Of a DNA stretch of 32,118 bases, positions 23,522 through 30,870 are shown one piece after another. The DNA comes from Xanthobacteraceae bacterium (GTDB lineage Bacteria; Pseudomonadota; Alphaproteobacteria; Rhizobiales; Xanthobacteraceae). The stretch spans positions 1 to 32,118 of the forward strand of contig JASHOX010000093.1 of assembly GCA_030038415.1 (NCBI GenBank), written 5' to 3'. The translations under genes were made by a program, and so were the position numbers. The first letter of the stretch is position 1. Each line of letters opens with the position of its first letter. The notes under the pieces are model-generated. The model was given only the letters and a program-made list of their open reading frames with translations. It had not been told where the DNA came from and made no database searches.

Positions 23522-24799
23522 TCACCGGCCACCGCTGGCGGCCCCCGCAATGGCGCCCGCCGCGCGGTTGACTTGTTCGCGGGCAAAGCCAGCGCTAGCG
23601 GCGTAACCGCGCACGATGCCTTTGCGTTCTTCATGGGACAGCACGGCGTCGATATCGCTGAAGCCGTCCGGCGCGCGCGCCTCCACCGCGTCGATGACGC
23701 CTTCCGGTCCGCCGCTTCTATTCATGCGCACGATTTGCGCGGTCGGCGGCAGCCGTTCCTGCTCGTAGGCCCAGAGCGCATGGGCGGGATGTTCGGCATC
23801 GGCCAGCCGGTCGGCAAGCGCGCGGGCGTCGAGGATCGCCTGCGAGGCGCCGTTCGAACCGACCGGATACATCGGATGTGCGGCATCGCCGAGCAGCGTG
23901 ACGCGGCCGTGCGACCAGCGCGGCAAGGGATCGCGATCGCACATCGGATATTCCCAGAATTCCGGCGTCGCCTCGATCAGCGCGCGGGCATCGACCGCGC
24001 GGATCTCGAAACGGCGGATATGCGGCGCCAGATCCTCCATGCGGCCGGGGCGCGACCAGTCTTCCTTGCGCGGCGGCGGCGTCGAACCGTCGGCGATCTT
24101 GGCGACCACGGCCCAGTTGGTCAGGCGTCTGTCCTCGCGCGAGCCTTCGGCGATCGGATAGACGACGAGCTTTGCCGCCATGCCGCCGGCGACGATCATG
24201 GAACGGCCGGTGAGAAAGCACGGCCAGTCGATGGCGCCGCGCCACAACATCGCGCCGTTCCAGCGCGCCGGACCCTCGTTCGGATAGAGCGTCTCGCGCA
24301 CGGCGGAGTGGATGCCGTCGGCGCCGATCAGAACGTCGCCGCGGGCGGTGGCGCGATGCGCGCCGCCGCGATCGAAGAAGTAGGCAGTGACGCCGGCCTC
24401 ATCTTGGCGCAATGCGCCGAGCCGATGCCCGGTATGGATGCGCGATTCGCCAAGCCGCGCCCGCACCGCCTGAAAAATCACGCCTTGCAGGCGGCCGCGG
24501 TGAATCGAAAATTGCGGAACGTCATAGCCGGCGTCGAGACCGCGGGGCTCGCGCCAAATCTCCTGGCCAAAGCGATTGGTATAGAACAGCTCATAGGTGC
24601 GGATGGCGACGGCGTCGAGCCGCGGCAGAAGCCCCAGGCCGGCAAGCTCCTTGATGGCGTGCGGCAGCGTGTTGATGCCGACGCCGAGCTCGCGGACCTG
24701 CTCGGCCTGCTCGAACACCTCGCAGTCGAGGCCGCGCGCGTGCAGCATCAACGCGGTGGTGAGACCGCCGATGCCGCCGCCGACGATGATGGCCTTCAT
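23522..24799 (-). CDS. FAD-dependent monooxygenase (salicylate hydroxylase/PhzS-like)
   Basis: This 425-residue class A flavoprotein hydroxylase begins MKAIIVGGGIGGLTTALML, with the Rossmann GGGIGG at 8-13. It has the DG motif DVLIGADGIHSAVRETLYP and the GD motif VTLLGDAAHPMYPVGSNGA. The overall pattern, including GVGINTLPHAIKEL early and WEYPMCDRDPLPRWSHGRV, fits the 'flavin-dependent oxidoreductase' group near PhzS and salicylate 1-hydroxylases. It would hydroxylate an aromatic or N-heterocyclic acid using NAD(P)H and O2. It lies downstream of the Bug-type binding protein on the same strand, separated by 82 bp with a hairpin. Substrate unknown. Confidence 0.9.
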   Translation of the reverse strand: MKAIIVGGGIGGLTTALMLHARGLDCEVFEQAEQVRELGVGINTLPHAIKELAGLGLLPRLDAVAIRTYELFYTNRFGQEIWREPRGLDAGYDVPQFSIHRGRLQGVIFQAVRARLGESRIHTGHRLGALRQDEAGVTAYFFDRGGAHRATARGDVLIGADGIHSAVRETLYPNEGPARWNGAMLWRGAIDWPCFLTGRSMIVAGGMAAKLVVYPIAEGSREDRRLTNWAVVAKIADGSTPPPRKEDWSRPGRMEDLAPHIRRFEIRAVDARALIEATPEFWEYPMCDRDPLPRWSHGRVTLLGDAAHPMYPVGSNGASQAILDARALADRLADAEHPAHALWAYEQERLPPTAQIVRMNRSGGPEGVIDAVEARAPDGFSDIDAVLSHEERKGIVRGYAASAGFAREQVNRAAGAIAGAASGGR

Positions 24800-24850
24800 G
24801 CGCGCATTGTGGCAGGCCGCCGCCGCCGCGCAACCGCCGGCGGCGGGATT

Positions 24851-24872
24851 GGTTTACGCGCCGGCGTAAACC
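24851..24872. terminator. Perfect hairpin between the Bug binding protein and the FAD monooxygenase
   Basis: GGTTTACGC (24851-24859) and GCGTAAACC (24864-24872) are perfect 9-bp arms with a GCCG loop, 10 nt after the binding-protein stop on the minus strand. No T-run follows on that strand, so it may stabilise or attenuate the message rather than end it fully. Confidence 0.45.
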
Positions 24873-24881
24873 TTTATGCGC

Positions 24882-25868
24882 TCATTCCGGCTTGATGCCG
24901 GCATCGCGGATCACTTCGCTCCAGCGCTTGTTCTCCGACTGGATGAAGGCGGCGGCTTCGGCCGGCGTTCCGCCGCCCGGACTGATGCTGAGCTGGGCAA
25001 AACGCGCCAAGAGATCGGGATCCTGCATCGCCTTGTTGGCTGCGGCATTGAGCTTGGCGGCGATGTCGGCGGGCGTTTTCGGCGGTGCGGTCAATGCGTG
25101 CCAGGTGTCGGAATCGCAGCCCGTGACGCCGGCTTCTTCGAGGGTGGGAATATCCGGCAGCGACGCGACGCGGTGATTGACGGTGACCGCGAGAATTCGC
25201 GCGCGGCCCGATTTGTACAATTCGATCGAGCTTGCGAGCTCGTTGAACATCAGATCGACGTTACCGGCGAGCAGATCGTTGACCGCCGGCGCGGTCCCTT
25301 TGTAGGGCACGTGGGTCATTTTGGTGCCGGTGATCTTCTCGAACAACTCGGCGGTCGTATGCGACGTGGTGCCGATGCCCTGCGACGCGAAGTTGATCTT
25401 GCCGGGATTGGCCTTGGCGTAGGCGATCAGCTCCTGCACCGTCTTGGCCGGAAAATCCTTGCGTACCAGAACCACGTTGGGAATGTGCGACATGATCGCA
25501 ACGGCCACCAGCTGCGCCGGATCGTAATTGAGCGATTTGTAGAGGAGCGGATTGGTGGTGATCGGCGACGGCTGCGACGCCAACAGCGTGTAGCCGTCGG
25601 GCGGCGAGTGGAAGACATAATCGGCGGCGATGCTGCCGCCGACGCCGGCGCGGTTTTCGACCACCATCGGCTGGCCGAGAATGGTCTGCATCTTGGCGGT
25701 GACCAGCCTGGTGACTGTATCGACGCCGCCGCCGGCCGGCACCGAGACGATGACCCTGATCGGACGGTCGGGGTAGTTTGCAGCGCCGCCCTGCGCGAAG
25801 CTTGCCGCCGCGGCGAGCCCGACAAAGACCGCGCCGAGCCCGGCGATCAAGGCATGACGTCTGAACAT
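24882..25868 (-). CDS. Bug-family tripartite tricarboxylate transporter substrate-binding protein
   Basis: This 328-residue periplasmic protein begins with a signal peptide (MFRRHALIAGLGAVFVGLAA, cleavage near SFA). The mature start NYPDRPIRVIVSVPAGGGVD is the classic TctC/Bug signature, followed by VENRAGVGGSIAADYV and VPYKGTAPAVNDLLAG. Bug receptors bind carboxylates such as aromatic acids, nicotinate or dicarboxylates. Much longer open reading extends upstream, but the ATG at 25868 has GGAGG 8 nt away and gives the correct signal peptide. No TctA/TctB membrane subunits are present, as is common for orphan Bug proteins. It diverges from the class II aldolase gene, suggesting that it brings in that pathway's substrate. 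Confidence 0.92.
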   Translation of the reverse strand: MFRRHALIAGLGAVFVGLAAAASFAQGGAANYPDRPIRVIVSVPAGGGVDTVTRLVTAKMQTILGQPMVVENRAGVGGSIAADYVFHSPPDGYTLLASQPSPITTNPLLYKSLNYDPAQLVAVAIMSHIPNVVLVRKDFPAKTVQELIAYAKANPGKINFASQGIGTTSHTTAELFEKITGTKMTHVPYKGTAPAVNDLLAGNVDLMFNELASSIELYKSGRARILAVTVNHRVASLPDIPTLEEAGVTGCDSDTWHALTAPPKTPADIAAKLNAAANKAMQDPDLLARFAQLSISPGGGTPAEAAAFIQSENKRWSEVIRDAGIKPE

Positions 25869-25927
25869 AGTGAAAACCTCCCCGATGCAGCACTGCGTTT
25901 GCCTCATGGCATAGCGCAGGTTGGCGA

Positions 25928-25957
25928 TTGAGTCCCGCGACGTGCTGCCGCTACAAC
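25928..25957 (+). promoter_or_regulatory. Sigma-70-like promoter of the class II aldolase gene
   Basis: TTGAGT (25928-25933) and TACAAC (25952-25957) are 18 bp apart in the 117-bp divergent gap. Transcription would start near 25964, before the GGGGAGAGG ribosome site and ATG at 25986. Match quality is moderate. Confidence 0.35.
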
Positions 25958-25985
25958 TAGGCCTGATTAGGGGAGAGGCGCCGCA

Positions 25986-26705
25986 ATGAGCAAGCTCGAT
26001 TTCGTGCTGGAAGAACTGGTCACGGCCAACCGCATACTGGCCAATGAGGGGATCGTCGATTCCTTCGGCCATGTCAGCGCCCGGCATCCGGACAATCCGC
26101 AGCATTATCTGTTGTCCCGCGCCCGCGCCCCGGAACGCATCGAGCGGGGCGACATCGTCGAATATACGCTCGACGGCACGGCGATCGACGAGCGCGGCCG
26201 CGCTCCCTATCTGGAGCGCTTCATTCACGGCGCGATCTACGAGGCGCGGCCGGATGTGCACGCCGTGGTGCACAACCATTCGCCGAGCGTGATTCCGTTC
26301 GGCGTCACCGGCACCAAGCTCAAGCCGCTTTTGCATATGTGCGCCTCGTGCGGTCACGAGGTGCCGGTCTGGGATTCGCAGGACAAATTCGGCGATACGA
26401 CGCTGTTGGTCAGCGACATGGCGATGGGCCGCGATCTGGCGAAACTCGTCGGCGCGGGCCCGACCGCGCTGATGCGCGGGCACGGCGCCACGGTGGTCGG
26501 CCGCTCGGTCCGCCACGCGGTTTTTATCTCGGTCTATCTCGAGGTCGGCGCCAAGCTGCAGATGCAGGCGATGGCGATGGGCGAGATCAAATTCCTCACC
26601 CCGGGCGAGGTCGACAAGATCGTCGCGCGGGTCACTGACTACACGCTTAACCGCGCCTGGGAGAATTGGGCGCGGCGCGCGGGGCGGGACATGCAGGCGG
26701 CCTGA
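25986..26705 (+). CDS. Class II aldolase/adducin family protein (candidate aromatic-acid decarboxylase)
   Basis: This 239-residue Zn-dependent enzyme belongs to the fuculose-phosphate aldolase/adducin fold. The probable metal ligands H96 and H98 (VVHNHSP) and H166 (MRGHGATV) are present, with the catalytic Glu77 in YLERFIHGAIY. The segment SFGHVSAR replaces the GN(V)S form of sugar-phosphate aldolases. It occurs in relatives that decarboxylate hydroxylated aromatic or pyridine dicarboxylates, such as the Mesorhizobium vitamin B6-pathway enzyme for 3-hydroxy-2-methylpyridine-4,5-dicarboxylate. Such a decarboxylase role fits the neighbouring FAD hydroxylase and binding protein but is inference. 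A ribosome site GGGGAGAGG precedes the ATG. Confidence 0.88.
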   Translation: MSKLDFVLEELVTANRILANEGIVDSFGHVSARHPDNPQHYLLSRARAPERIERGDIVEYTLDGTAIDERGRAPYLERFIHGAIYEARPDVHAVVHNHSPSVIPFGVTGTKLKPLLHMCASCGHEVPVWDSQDKFGDTTLLVSDMAMGRDLAKLVGAGPTALMRGHGATVVGRSVRHAVFISVYLEVGAKLQMQAMAMGEIKFLTPGEVDKIVARVTDYTLNRAWENWARRAGRDMQAA

Positions 26706-26755
26706 CGCCCATCGAGGCTTCCCTTCACGTCATTCGGATAAACGCGCAGGCCCCG

Positions 26756-27664
26756 ATGCATTTCGACCTTCCCGCTCCCAGCATGAGTTTTGACGTCGCG
26801 CTGCAAGACGGCGCCAAGATCCGCATGCGCCGTCACGGCAATCCGGATGGCGTGCGGCTGCTGCTCACCCACGGCAACGGCTTCGCCGCCGACGCCTACT
26901 ACCCGTACTGGCAGCATCTGCTGCAAAAATTCGATCTGTTGGTGTTCGACTTCCGCAATCACGGCCAGAACGTGCCGGTTAAGCCGTCGCGTCATACCTA
27001 TCAACAGCTCACCCGCGATCTCGAACGCGTGGTGCAGGAGGTGAAATCCCGCCTTGGCGCGCGGCCGACCGCCGGCCTGTTTCATTCGATGTCGGGCCGC
27101 ACGGCGATGAAGCACGCCATCGAAATCGGCTGGCGCTGGGACGCGCTGGTGTTGTTCGATCCGCCCAATGTGCCGCCGCCGGAGCATCCGGCTTACGCGA
27201 CGATGGCGGCGTTCGAGAAAAAACTCACCGAGTGGGCGCGGCAAAGGCGGCGCCGCTTCGCCACGGTCGAGGAATTGGCCGAGGAGTATCGCCAGTCGCG
27301 GGCCACGGCGCGCTGGGTCGACGGCGCGCACGAACTGATGGCGCGGTCGGTGTTGCGCAAGAGTCCGGACGGCGACGGCTACGAATTGGTGTGCGATCCG
27401 GAAAACGAAGCGACCATTTATGCGCAGGCGACGAGCTTGAACTTATGGCCGAAAGCGTCCGAATTCGGCGGCCCGGTGAAGTTGATCGGCTGCGATCCGA
27501 ACCTGAAAGGCTCGGCCACCGGCCCCGCCAATGCAGCGCTCGGCCGCGAGGGCGGCTATGATTACAGCTTCGTCGAAGGCACCGGTCACCTGTTACAGAT
27601 CGAGAAGCCGCAAGAATGCATTCGCTTGACGTTGGAGTTTCTGGCCAGGCACGGGCTCGCGTAA
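26756..27664 (+). CDS. Alpha/beta hydrolase fold protein
   Basis: This 302-residue protein has the alpha/beta hydrolase core. The oxyanion segment is LLLTHGNGFAAD (36-46), the strand LLVFDFRNHGQN follows, and the nucleophile Ser111 lies in LFHSMSGRTA. The elbow reads F-H-S-M-S where most members have G-x-S-x-G. An acidic candidate is in LIGCDPNLKG and the catalytic His is in GTGHLLQIEKP. An upstream TTG inside the aldolase gene is rejected in favour of the ATG at 26756, 50 bp after the aldolase stop, though its ribosome site is weak. It is probably co-transcribed with the aldolase and may hydrolyse an ester, lactone or ring-cleavage intermediate. Substrate unknown. Confidence 0.85.
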   Translation: MHFDLPAPSMSFDVALQDGAKIRMRRHGNPDGVRLLLTHGNGFAADAYYPYWQHLLQKFDLLVFDFRNHGQNVPVKPSRHTYQQLTRDLERVVQEVKSRLGARPTAGLFHSMSGRTAMKHAIEIGWRWDALVLFDPPNVPPPEHPAYATMAAFEKKLTEWARQRRRRFATVEELAEEYRQSRATARWVDGAHELMARSVLRKSPDGDGYELVCDPENEATIYAQATSLNLWPKASEFGGPVKLIGCDPNLKGSATGPANAALGREGGYDYSFVEGTGHLLQIEKPQECIRLTLEFLARHGLA

Positions 27665-27689
27665 CGCCGGCAGGATAGGGAGCGAAGCG

Positions 27690-28058
27690 ATGGAACAGAC
27701 CCTGAGTGCGACTTGGACCGAGTTGCTGGCCGGCGCCGCTGCGGGCGCCGTTATCATTGTCGGCGGCATATGGGCGGTGGTCGGCGCCATGCTGAGCGAT
27801 CTCAAACGCGATTACCGGACGATGCGGACGCAAATGGACGGCGTGCACATCGCGATCAATAGTCTCGCCGTCTCGCTCGCGGAGGTGAAAGCGTCGATGC
27901 CCGATCTGGTGAACGGCCAAGGCGAAATGCTCGACGGCATGGATAAATTGCGCGGCGAGGTCGAAACGGTCAGCGGCAATCTTGCGCGCATCACCACGTT
28001 TCTGGCCCACCTCGCCGGAACGCCCCCGTCGTTCCCGCCCGACCTGTTGCCGGAATAA
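27690..28058 (+). CDS. Small membrane-anchored coiled-coil protein of unknown function
   Basis: This 122-residue protein has one N-terminal transmembrane helix (LLAGAAAGAVIIVGGIWAVV). Heptad-like helical sequence follows (SDLKRDYRTMRTQMDGVHIA, later EMLDGMDKLRGEVETVSGNL) that should form a coiled coil. It ends in a Pro-rich tail (PPSFPPDLLPE). No named family is recognised. A GGGAG ribosome site lies upstream of the ATG, 25 bp after the alpha/beta hydrolase stop, so it may be the last gene of that unit. It converges on the UbiD gene with a 44-bp gap and no clear terminator. The metabolic link to its neighbours is not evident. Confidence 0.75.
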   Translation: MEQTLSATWTELLAGAAAGAVIIVGGIWAVVGAMLSDLKRDYRTMRTQMDGVHIAINSLAVSLAEVKASMPDLVNGQGEMLDGMDKLRGEVETVSGNLARITTFLAHLAGTPPSFPPDLLPE

Positions 28059-28102
28059 CGGTCGTCGCGCTGGGGTGTTGAGCCGGGTGTCGAAGTTTCG
28101 GT

Positions 28103-29725
28103 CTAGAGCGACAGATATGGATCGTTCAGCCGCTTGTCGTTGCGCCGCCGCTGTTTGATCACCTCGCCCGTTGTCCAATATTCGCTGCGCGCCGCGCGCT
28201 CGGCCTCCACCCTGAATTCTTCCGGCCACTGACCGAGGGAATAACCGAACCACGGCGCCTCCGGCTTGAGCGGCGGCAGGCCGAGCTCTTGCCAGATCGC
28301 CTTTGCACCTTCCATGAATTCGCGCGCCGGCAGCGAGATTGGCGGGTACGGCCGCTTGAGCATGGCGTTGATCAGCATCGCCGAGTCGGTCGCCTCGTAA
28401 TGGGTATCCTCGGCGCCGGCGCGCGGACCGTGGCCCATGTCCTTGTGGTCGAGCACCCGCATGTCCTGGTGCGGCCGCATGCGGTAGGCCAGCGCCCACA
28501 TCACCATGTCGAGATTTTCCGGATCGATATCCTCGTTGACCGCGATCGTCATCTTGCCGACCGACGACGAATAGGATGAGGCGCCGTACAGCGCGCGCCA
28601 GATTTCCGCATCGAGCGTGTCGGCTTTCAGCTGGATCACGATCAGCTTGCGCAGGTTGGTCAACGGCTCGTGCATGAACACGCGGGTGACGCCGCTGATA
28701 TTGAGATGATGGCGCAGGTGATGCAGAAACGCCGGCTCATAGGCGACGCGCTTGATCAGGCTCGATTCCGACGGCGTCACCTGGCTGATGATCGAGACCA
28801 GCACGGCGCGTTTGCGGCGGGTGATCGCGGTGACGTCGAAGAAGGCGTTGTATTCCTTCAGATTCATATAGCCGTGCGATTCGCCGAAGCTGCCCTCGGG
28901 CTCCAGCCATTCGGTGTCAAGATAGCCTTCGACGACAATCTCGGCTTCCGCCGGCACGACGAGATCGACGGTCTTGGCCTTGCAGACCTTGATCGGCGCG
29001 CCGACCAGGCCGCCGGCGACCGCTAGCTCGTCGAGATGCTTCGGCAGCTTGTGCACCGAAGTGAAGGTGATCGCCGGCGGCGCGCCGAGCATCAGCGCCA
29101 CCGGCATTTTCTCGCCGCGTGCCTTGTATTTGAGAAAGTGCTCGTGGATGCCTTGGTTGAGCTCGATCTCCGGGTTCATGCCCATGCGCGTCGGGCTTTT
29201 CACCATGGCGCGGTAGTTGCCGATGTTCTGCAGCCCGGTGTCGGGATCCCTGGTGATGAACATCGAACAGGATGCGTAGGGCGCGTTGTCGAAGCCGGGC
29301 GTCGAGATCGGGATTGGCAGCGCGTCGACGCCGTGGCCCTTGGTCAATTCCGCGCCTTCGATCACGATCTCCTGGCACGGCGGATTGTCGACCAGCACCG
29401 GCGCAATCGGATGCGCTTCGGCATAAGTCCACTTCTCTTGGATTTTCGCGACGTCGCAGCCGATGCCGACGGAGTAGATTTGGCGATTGGAGGCGAGGAT
29501 GCCGACGGCGACCGGGATGTTGTATTGGCGTCCTTTGCTGTCGACGACGTTCTCGAATAGAAACGCCTTGCGCTCGTCCTCCGGAATGCCGCCGCGGAAT
29601 TGCCAGCGCACCAAGGGGTGCATCTCGGTGTCCTTGTTGATCGGCCGCCGCACGCGGACGAGCAGACCTTGCCGATCCAGTTCGGCGATATGCGCGTGCA
29701 GGTCCGGATAGCTGGCGTTTCGCAT
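28103..29725 (-). CDS. UbiD-family prenylated-FMN-dependent decarboxylase
   Basis: This 540-residue enzyme belongs to the UbiD family of reversible decarboxylases of aromatic and alpha,beta-unsaturated acids. The catalytic E-R-E set is intact: Arg172 in NIGNYRAMV, Glu277 and Glu282 in LEPEGSFGESHGYM. These align almost numerically with R173/E277/E282 of fungal Fdc1. Other family blocks include FENVVDSKGRQYNIPVAVG and HHLRHHLNISGVTRV. A GTG two codons upstream is rejected for the ATG at 29725, which has GGGAG about 5 nt away. The cofactor-making partner UbiX is not in the window. It follows the aldo/keto reductase on the same strand after 17 bp, suggesting one operon. Substrate unknown; aromatic acids are likely. 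Confidence 0.93.
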   Translation of the reverse strand: MRNASYPDLHAHIAELDRQGLLVRVRRPINKDTEMHPLVRWQFRGGIPEDERKAFLFENVVDSKGRQYNIPVAVGILASNRQIYSVGIGCDVAKIQEKWTYAEAHPIAPVLVDNPPCQEIVIEGAELTKGHGVDALPIPISTPGFDNAPYASCSMFITRDPDTGLQNIGNYRAMVKSPTRMGMNPEIELNQGIHEHFLKYKARGEKMPVALMLGAPPAITFTSVHKLPKHLDELAVAGGLVGAPIKVCKAKTVDLVVPAEAEIVVEGYLDTEWLEPEGSFGESHGYMNLKEYNAFFDVTAITRRKRAVLVSIISQVTPSESSLIKRVAYEPAFLHHLRHHLNISGVTRVFMHEPLTNLRKLIVIQLKADTLDAEIWRALYGASSYSSSVGKMTIAVNEDIDPENLDMVMWALAYRMRPHQDMRVLDHKDMGHGPRAGAEDTHYEATDSAMLINAMLKRPYPPISLPAREFMEGAKAIWQELGLPPLKPEAPWFGYSLGQWPEEFRVEAERAARSEYWTTGEVIKQRRRNDKRLNDPYLSL

Positions 29726-29742
29726 TTCCACTCCCTAATTTC

Positions 29743-30738
29743 TTAAGCGTGTTCGCTGTCCATATGCGCCATGACCGCCGGCATGTAACGGGCGCCGGCA
29801 ACGGCGTCGGCTGGAGCCGCTTGCTCGATGCGGGCAAGGTCGTCCGCCGATAATTTCAAATCGGCGGCGCGCAGCGCTTCCGCCAATTGGTCGCGGCGCC
29901 GCGCGCCGATCAGCGGCATGACGTCGTCGCCGCGCGACTTGACCCAGGCGAAGGCGAGCGCTTGCGTGGAGACGCCCCTGTCGCGGGCGATTTTCTGCAA
30001 AGCCTCGACGAGAGCGAAGTTCTTGGCAAAATTCTCGGCGAAGAACCGCGGCCGCCGCGTGCGCAACTCGCTCGGCGCGGTGCGCGCCGCCTCGGCGCGG
30101 TCGCTGATCAGCCCGCTGGAAAGAACGCCATAGGCGACCAGCGCGATGCCGAGCTCGCGCAAGGTCGGCACAATCTCGCGCTCGATGCCGCGCGTGAACA
30201 GCGAATATTCGATCTGCAGCGCCGCGATCGGATGCACCGCGGCGGCGCGCCGGATCGTCTTGGCCGAGGCCTCCGACACGCCGATATGGCGCACATAGCC
30301 GGCCTTCACCATGTCGGCGATGGCGCCGACCGAGTCTTCGATCGGCACGTGAGGGTCGACACGGGACGGCTGATAGAGGTCGATGTAGTCAGTGCCAAGC
30401 CTTCGCAACGAGTAGCTGAGGAAATTCTTGATCGCTTGCGGCCGCGCGTCGTCGCCGATGATCTTGCCGTCCGGGCTGCGCAGCGAGCCGCATTTGACCA
30501 TGATGAAGGCGCGGTCGCGCTTGCCGCCTTTGAGCGCCTCGCGGATCAGCATTTCGTTATGGCCCATGCCGTAGAAGTCGCCGGTGTCGAGGACGGTTAT
30601 GCCGGCGTCGAGCGCCGCCTGGATGGTGGCGACGGATTCGGCGTCGTCCGCCGGGCCATAGATGCCCGACATACCCATGCAGCCGAGCCCGAAGGCGGAG
30701 ACCGCGGGGCCGTTACGGCCGAGTGCGATTTTTTGCAT
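29743..30738 (-). CDS. Aldo/keto reductase family oxidoreductase
   Basis: This 331-residue TIM-barrel NADPH-dependent oxidoreductase begins MQKIALGRNGPAVSAFGLGC. Catalytic Asp51 and Tyr56 lie in VLDTGDFYG, and Lys82 in IMVKCGS. The usual His of the tetrad (DLY.qHR) is replaced: the segment reads DLYQPSRVDP with Ser125 there. I believe a subgroup with similar DLYQPxR forms exists, so this may be natural. The frame stays open to 30855, but that extension translates an intergenic repeat and is not coding. The ATG at 30738 with GGGGGAA upstream is the true start. It probably forms an operon with the UbiD gene and may reduce the aldehyde or ketone made in the pathway. Confidence 0.9.
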   Translation of the reverse strand: MQKIALGRNGPAVSAFGLGCMGMSGIYGPADDAESVATIQAALDAGITVLDTGDFYGMGHNEMLIREALKGGKRDRAFIMVKCGSLRSPDGKIIGDDARPQAIKNFLSYSLRRLGTDYIDLYQPSRVDPHVPIEDSVGAIADMVKAGYVRHIGVSEASAKTIRRAAAVHPIAALQIEYSLFTRGIEREIVPTLRELGIALVAYGVLSSGLISDRAEAARTAPSELRTRRPRFFAENFAKNFALVEALQKIARDRGVSTQALAFAWVKSRGDDVMPLIGARRRDQLAEALRAADLKLSADDLARIEQAAPADAVAGARYMPAVMAHMDSEHA

Positions 30739-30760
30739 CGCGTCATTCCCCCGAAATGCA

Positions 30761-30784
30761 AACGGCGGCCTCATGGCCGCCGTT
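30761..30784 (-). terminator. Hairpin downstream of pckA, just ahead of the aldo/keto reductase
   Basis: AACGGCGGCC (30761-30770) and GGCCGCCGTT (30775-30784) form a perfect 10-bp stem with a 4-nt loop. On the minus strand it is followed by TGCATTTC, a weak T-run. It lies 87 nt after the pckA stop and 23 nt before the reductase ATG. It could end pckA transcription or form the reductase leader. Confidence 0.6.
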
Positions 30785-30804
30785 GGTAATTCTTCTACTT
30801 CGCT

Positions 30805-30852
30805 CATTCCCGCGCAAGCGGGAATCCAGTTCTGGGTCCCCGCTTTCGCGGG
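30805..30852. repeat. Dispersed intergenic repeat with two hairpins (ATTCCCGC...GCGGGAAT type)
   Basis: The first hairpin is ATTCCCGC-GCAA-GCGGGAAT (30806-30825) and the second CCCGC-TTTC-GCGGG (30839-30852). Sequences of this type, which translate on one strand as PAKAGTQ.WIPACAGM, are a widespread intergenic repeat in proteobacteria and often cause false N-terminal extensions. Here it creates such an extension for the aldo/keto reductase frame. Confidence 0.75.
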
Positions 30853-30870
30853 CACGAGCGGGGACAGCGC

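Noticed and set aside
23423..24895. Long plus-strand frame (490 codons) opposite the FAD monooxygenase
   Set aside because: It mirrors the monooxygenase codons in high-GC DNA, and its protein shows no domain. The minus-strand gene is unmistakable.
25869..26516. Upstream extension of the Bug protein frame to 26516
   Set aside because: It overlaps the opposite-strand aldolase gene and would bury the signal peptide. The start at 25868 has a good ribosome site.
30739..30855. N-terminal extension of the aldo/keto reductase (start at 30855)
   Set aside because: The extra 39 residues translate a known type of intergenic repeat and a hairpin. The family start and a ribosome site are at 30738.
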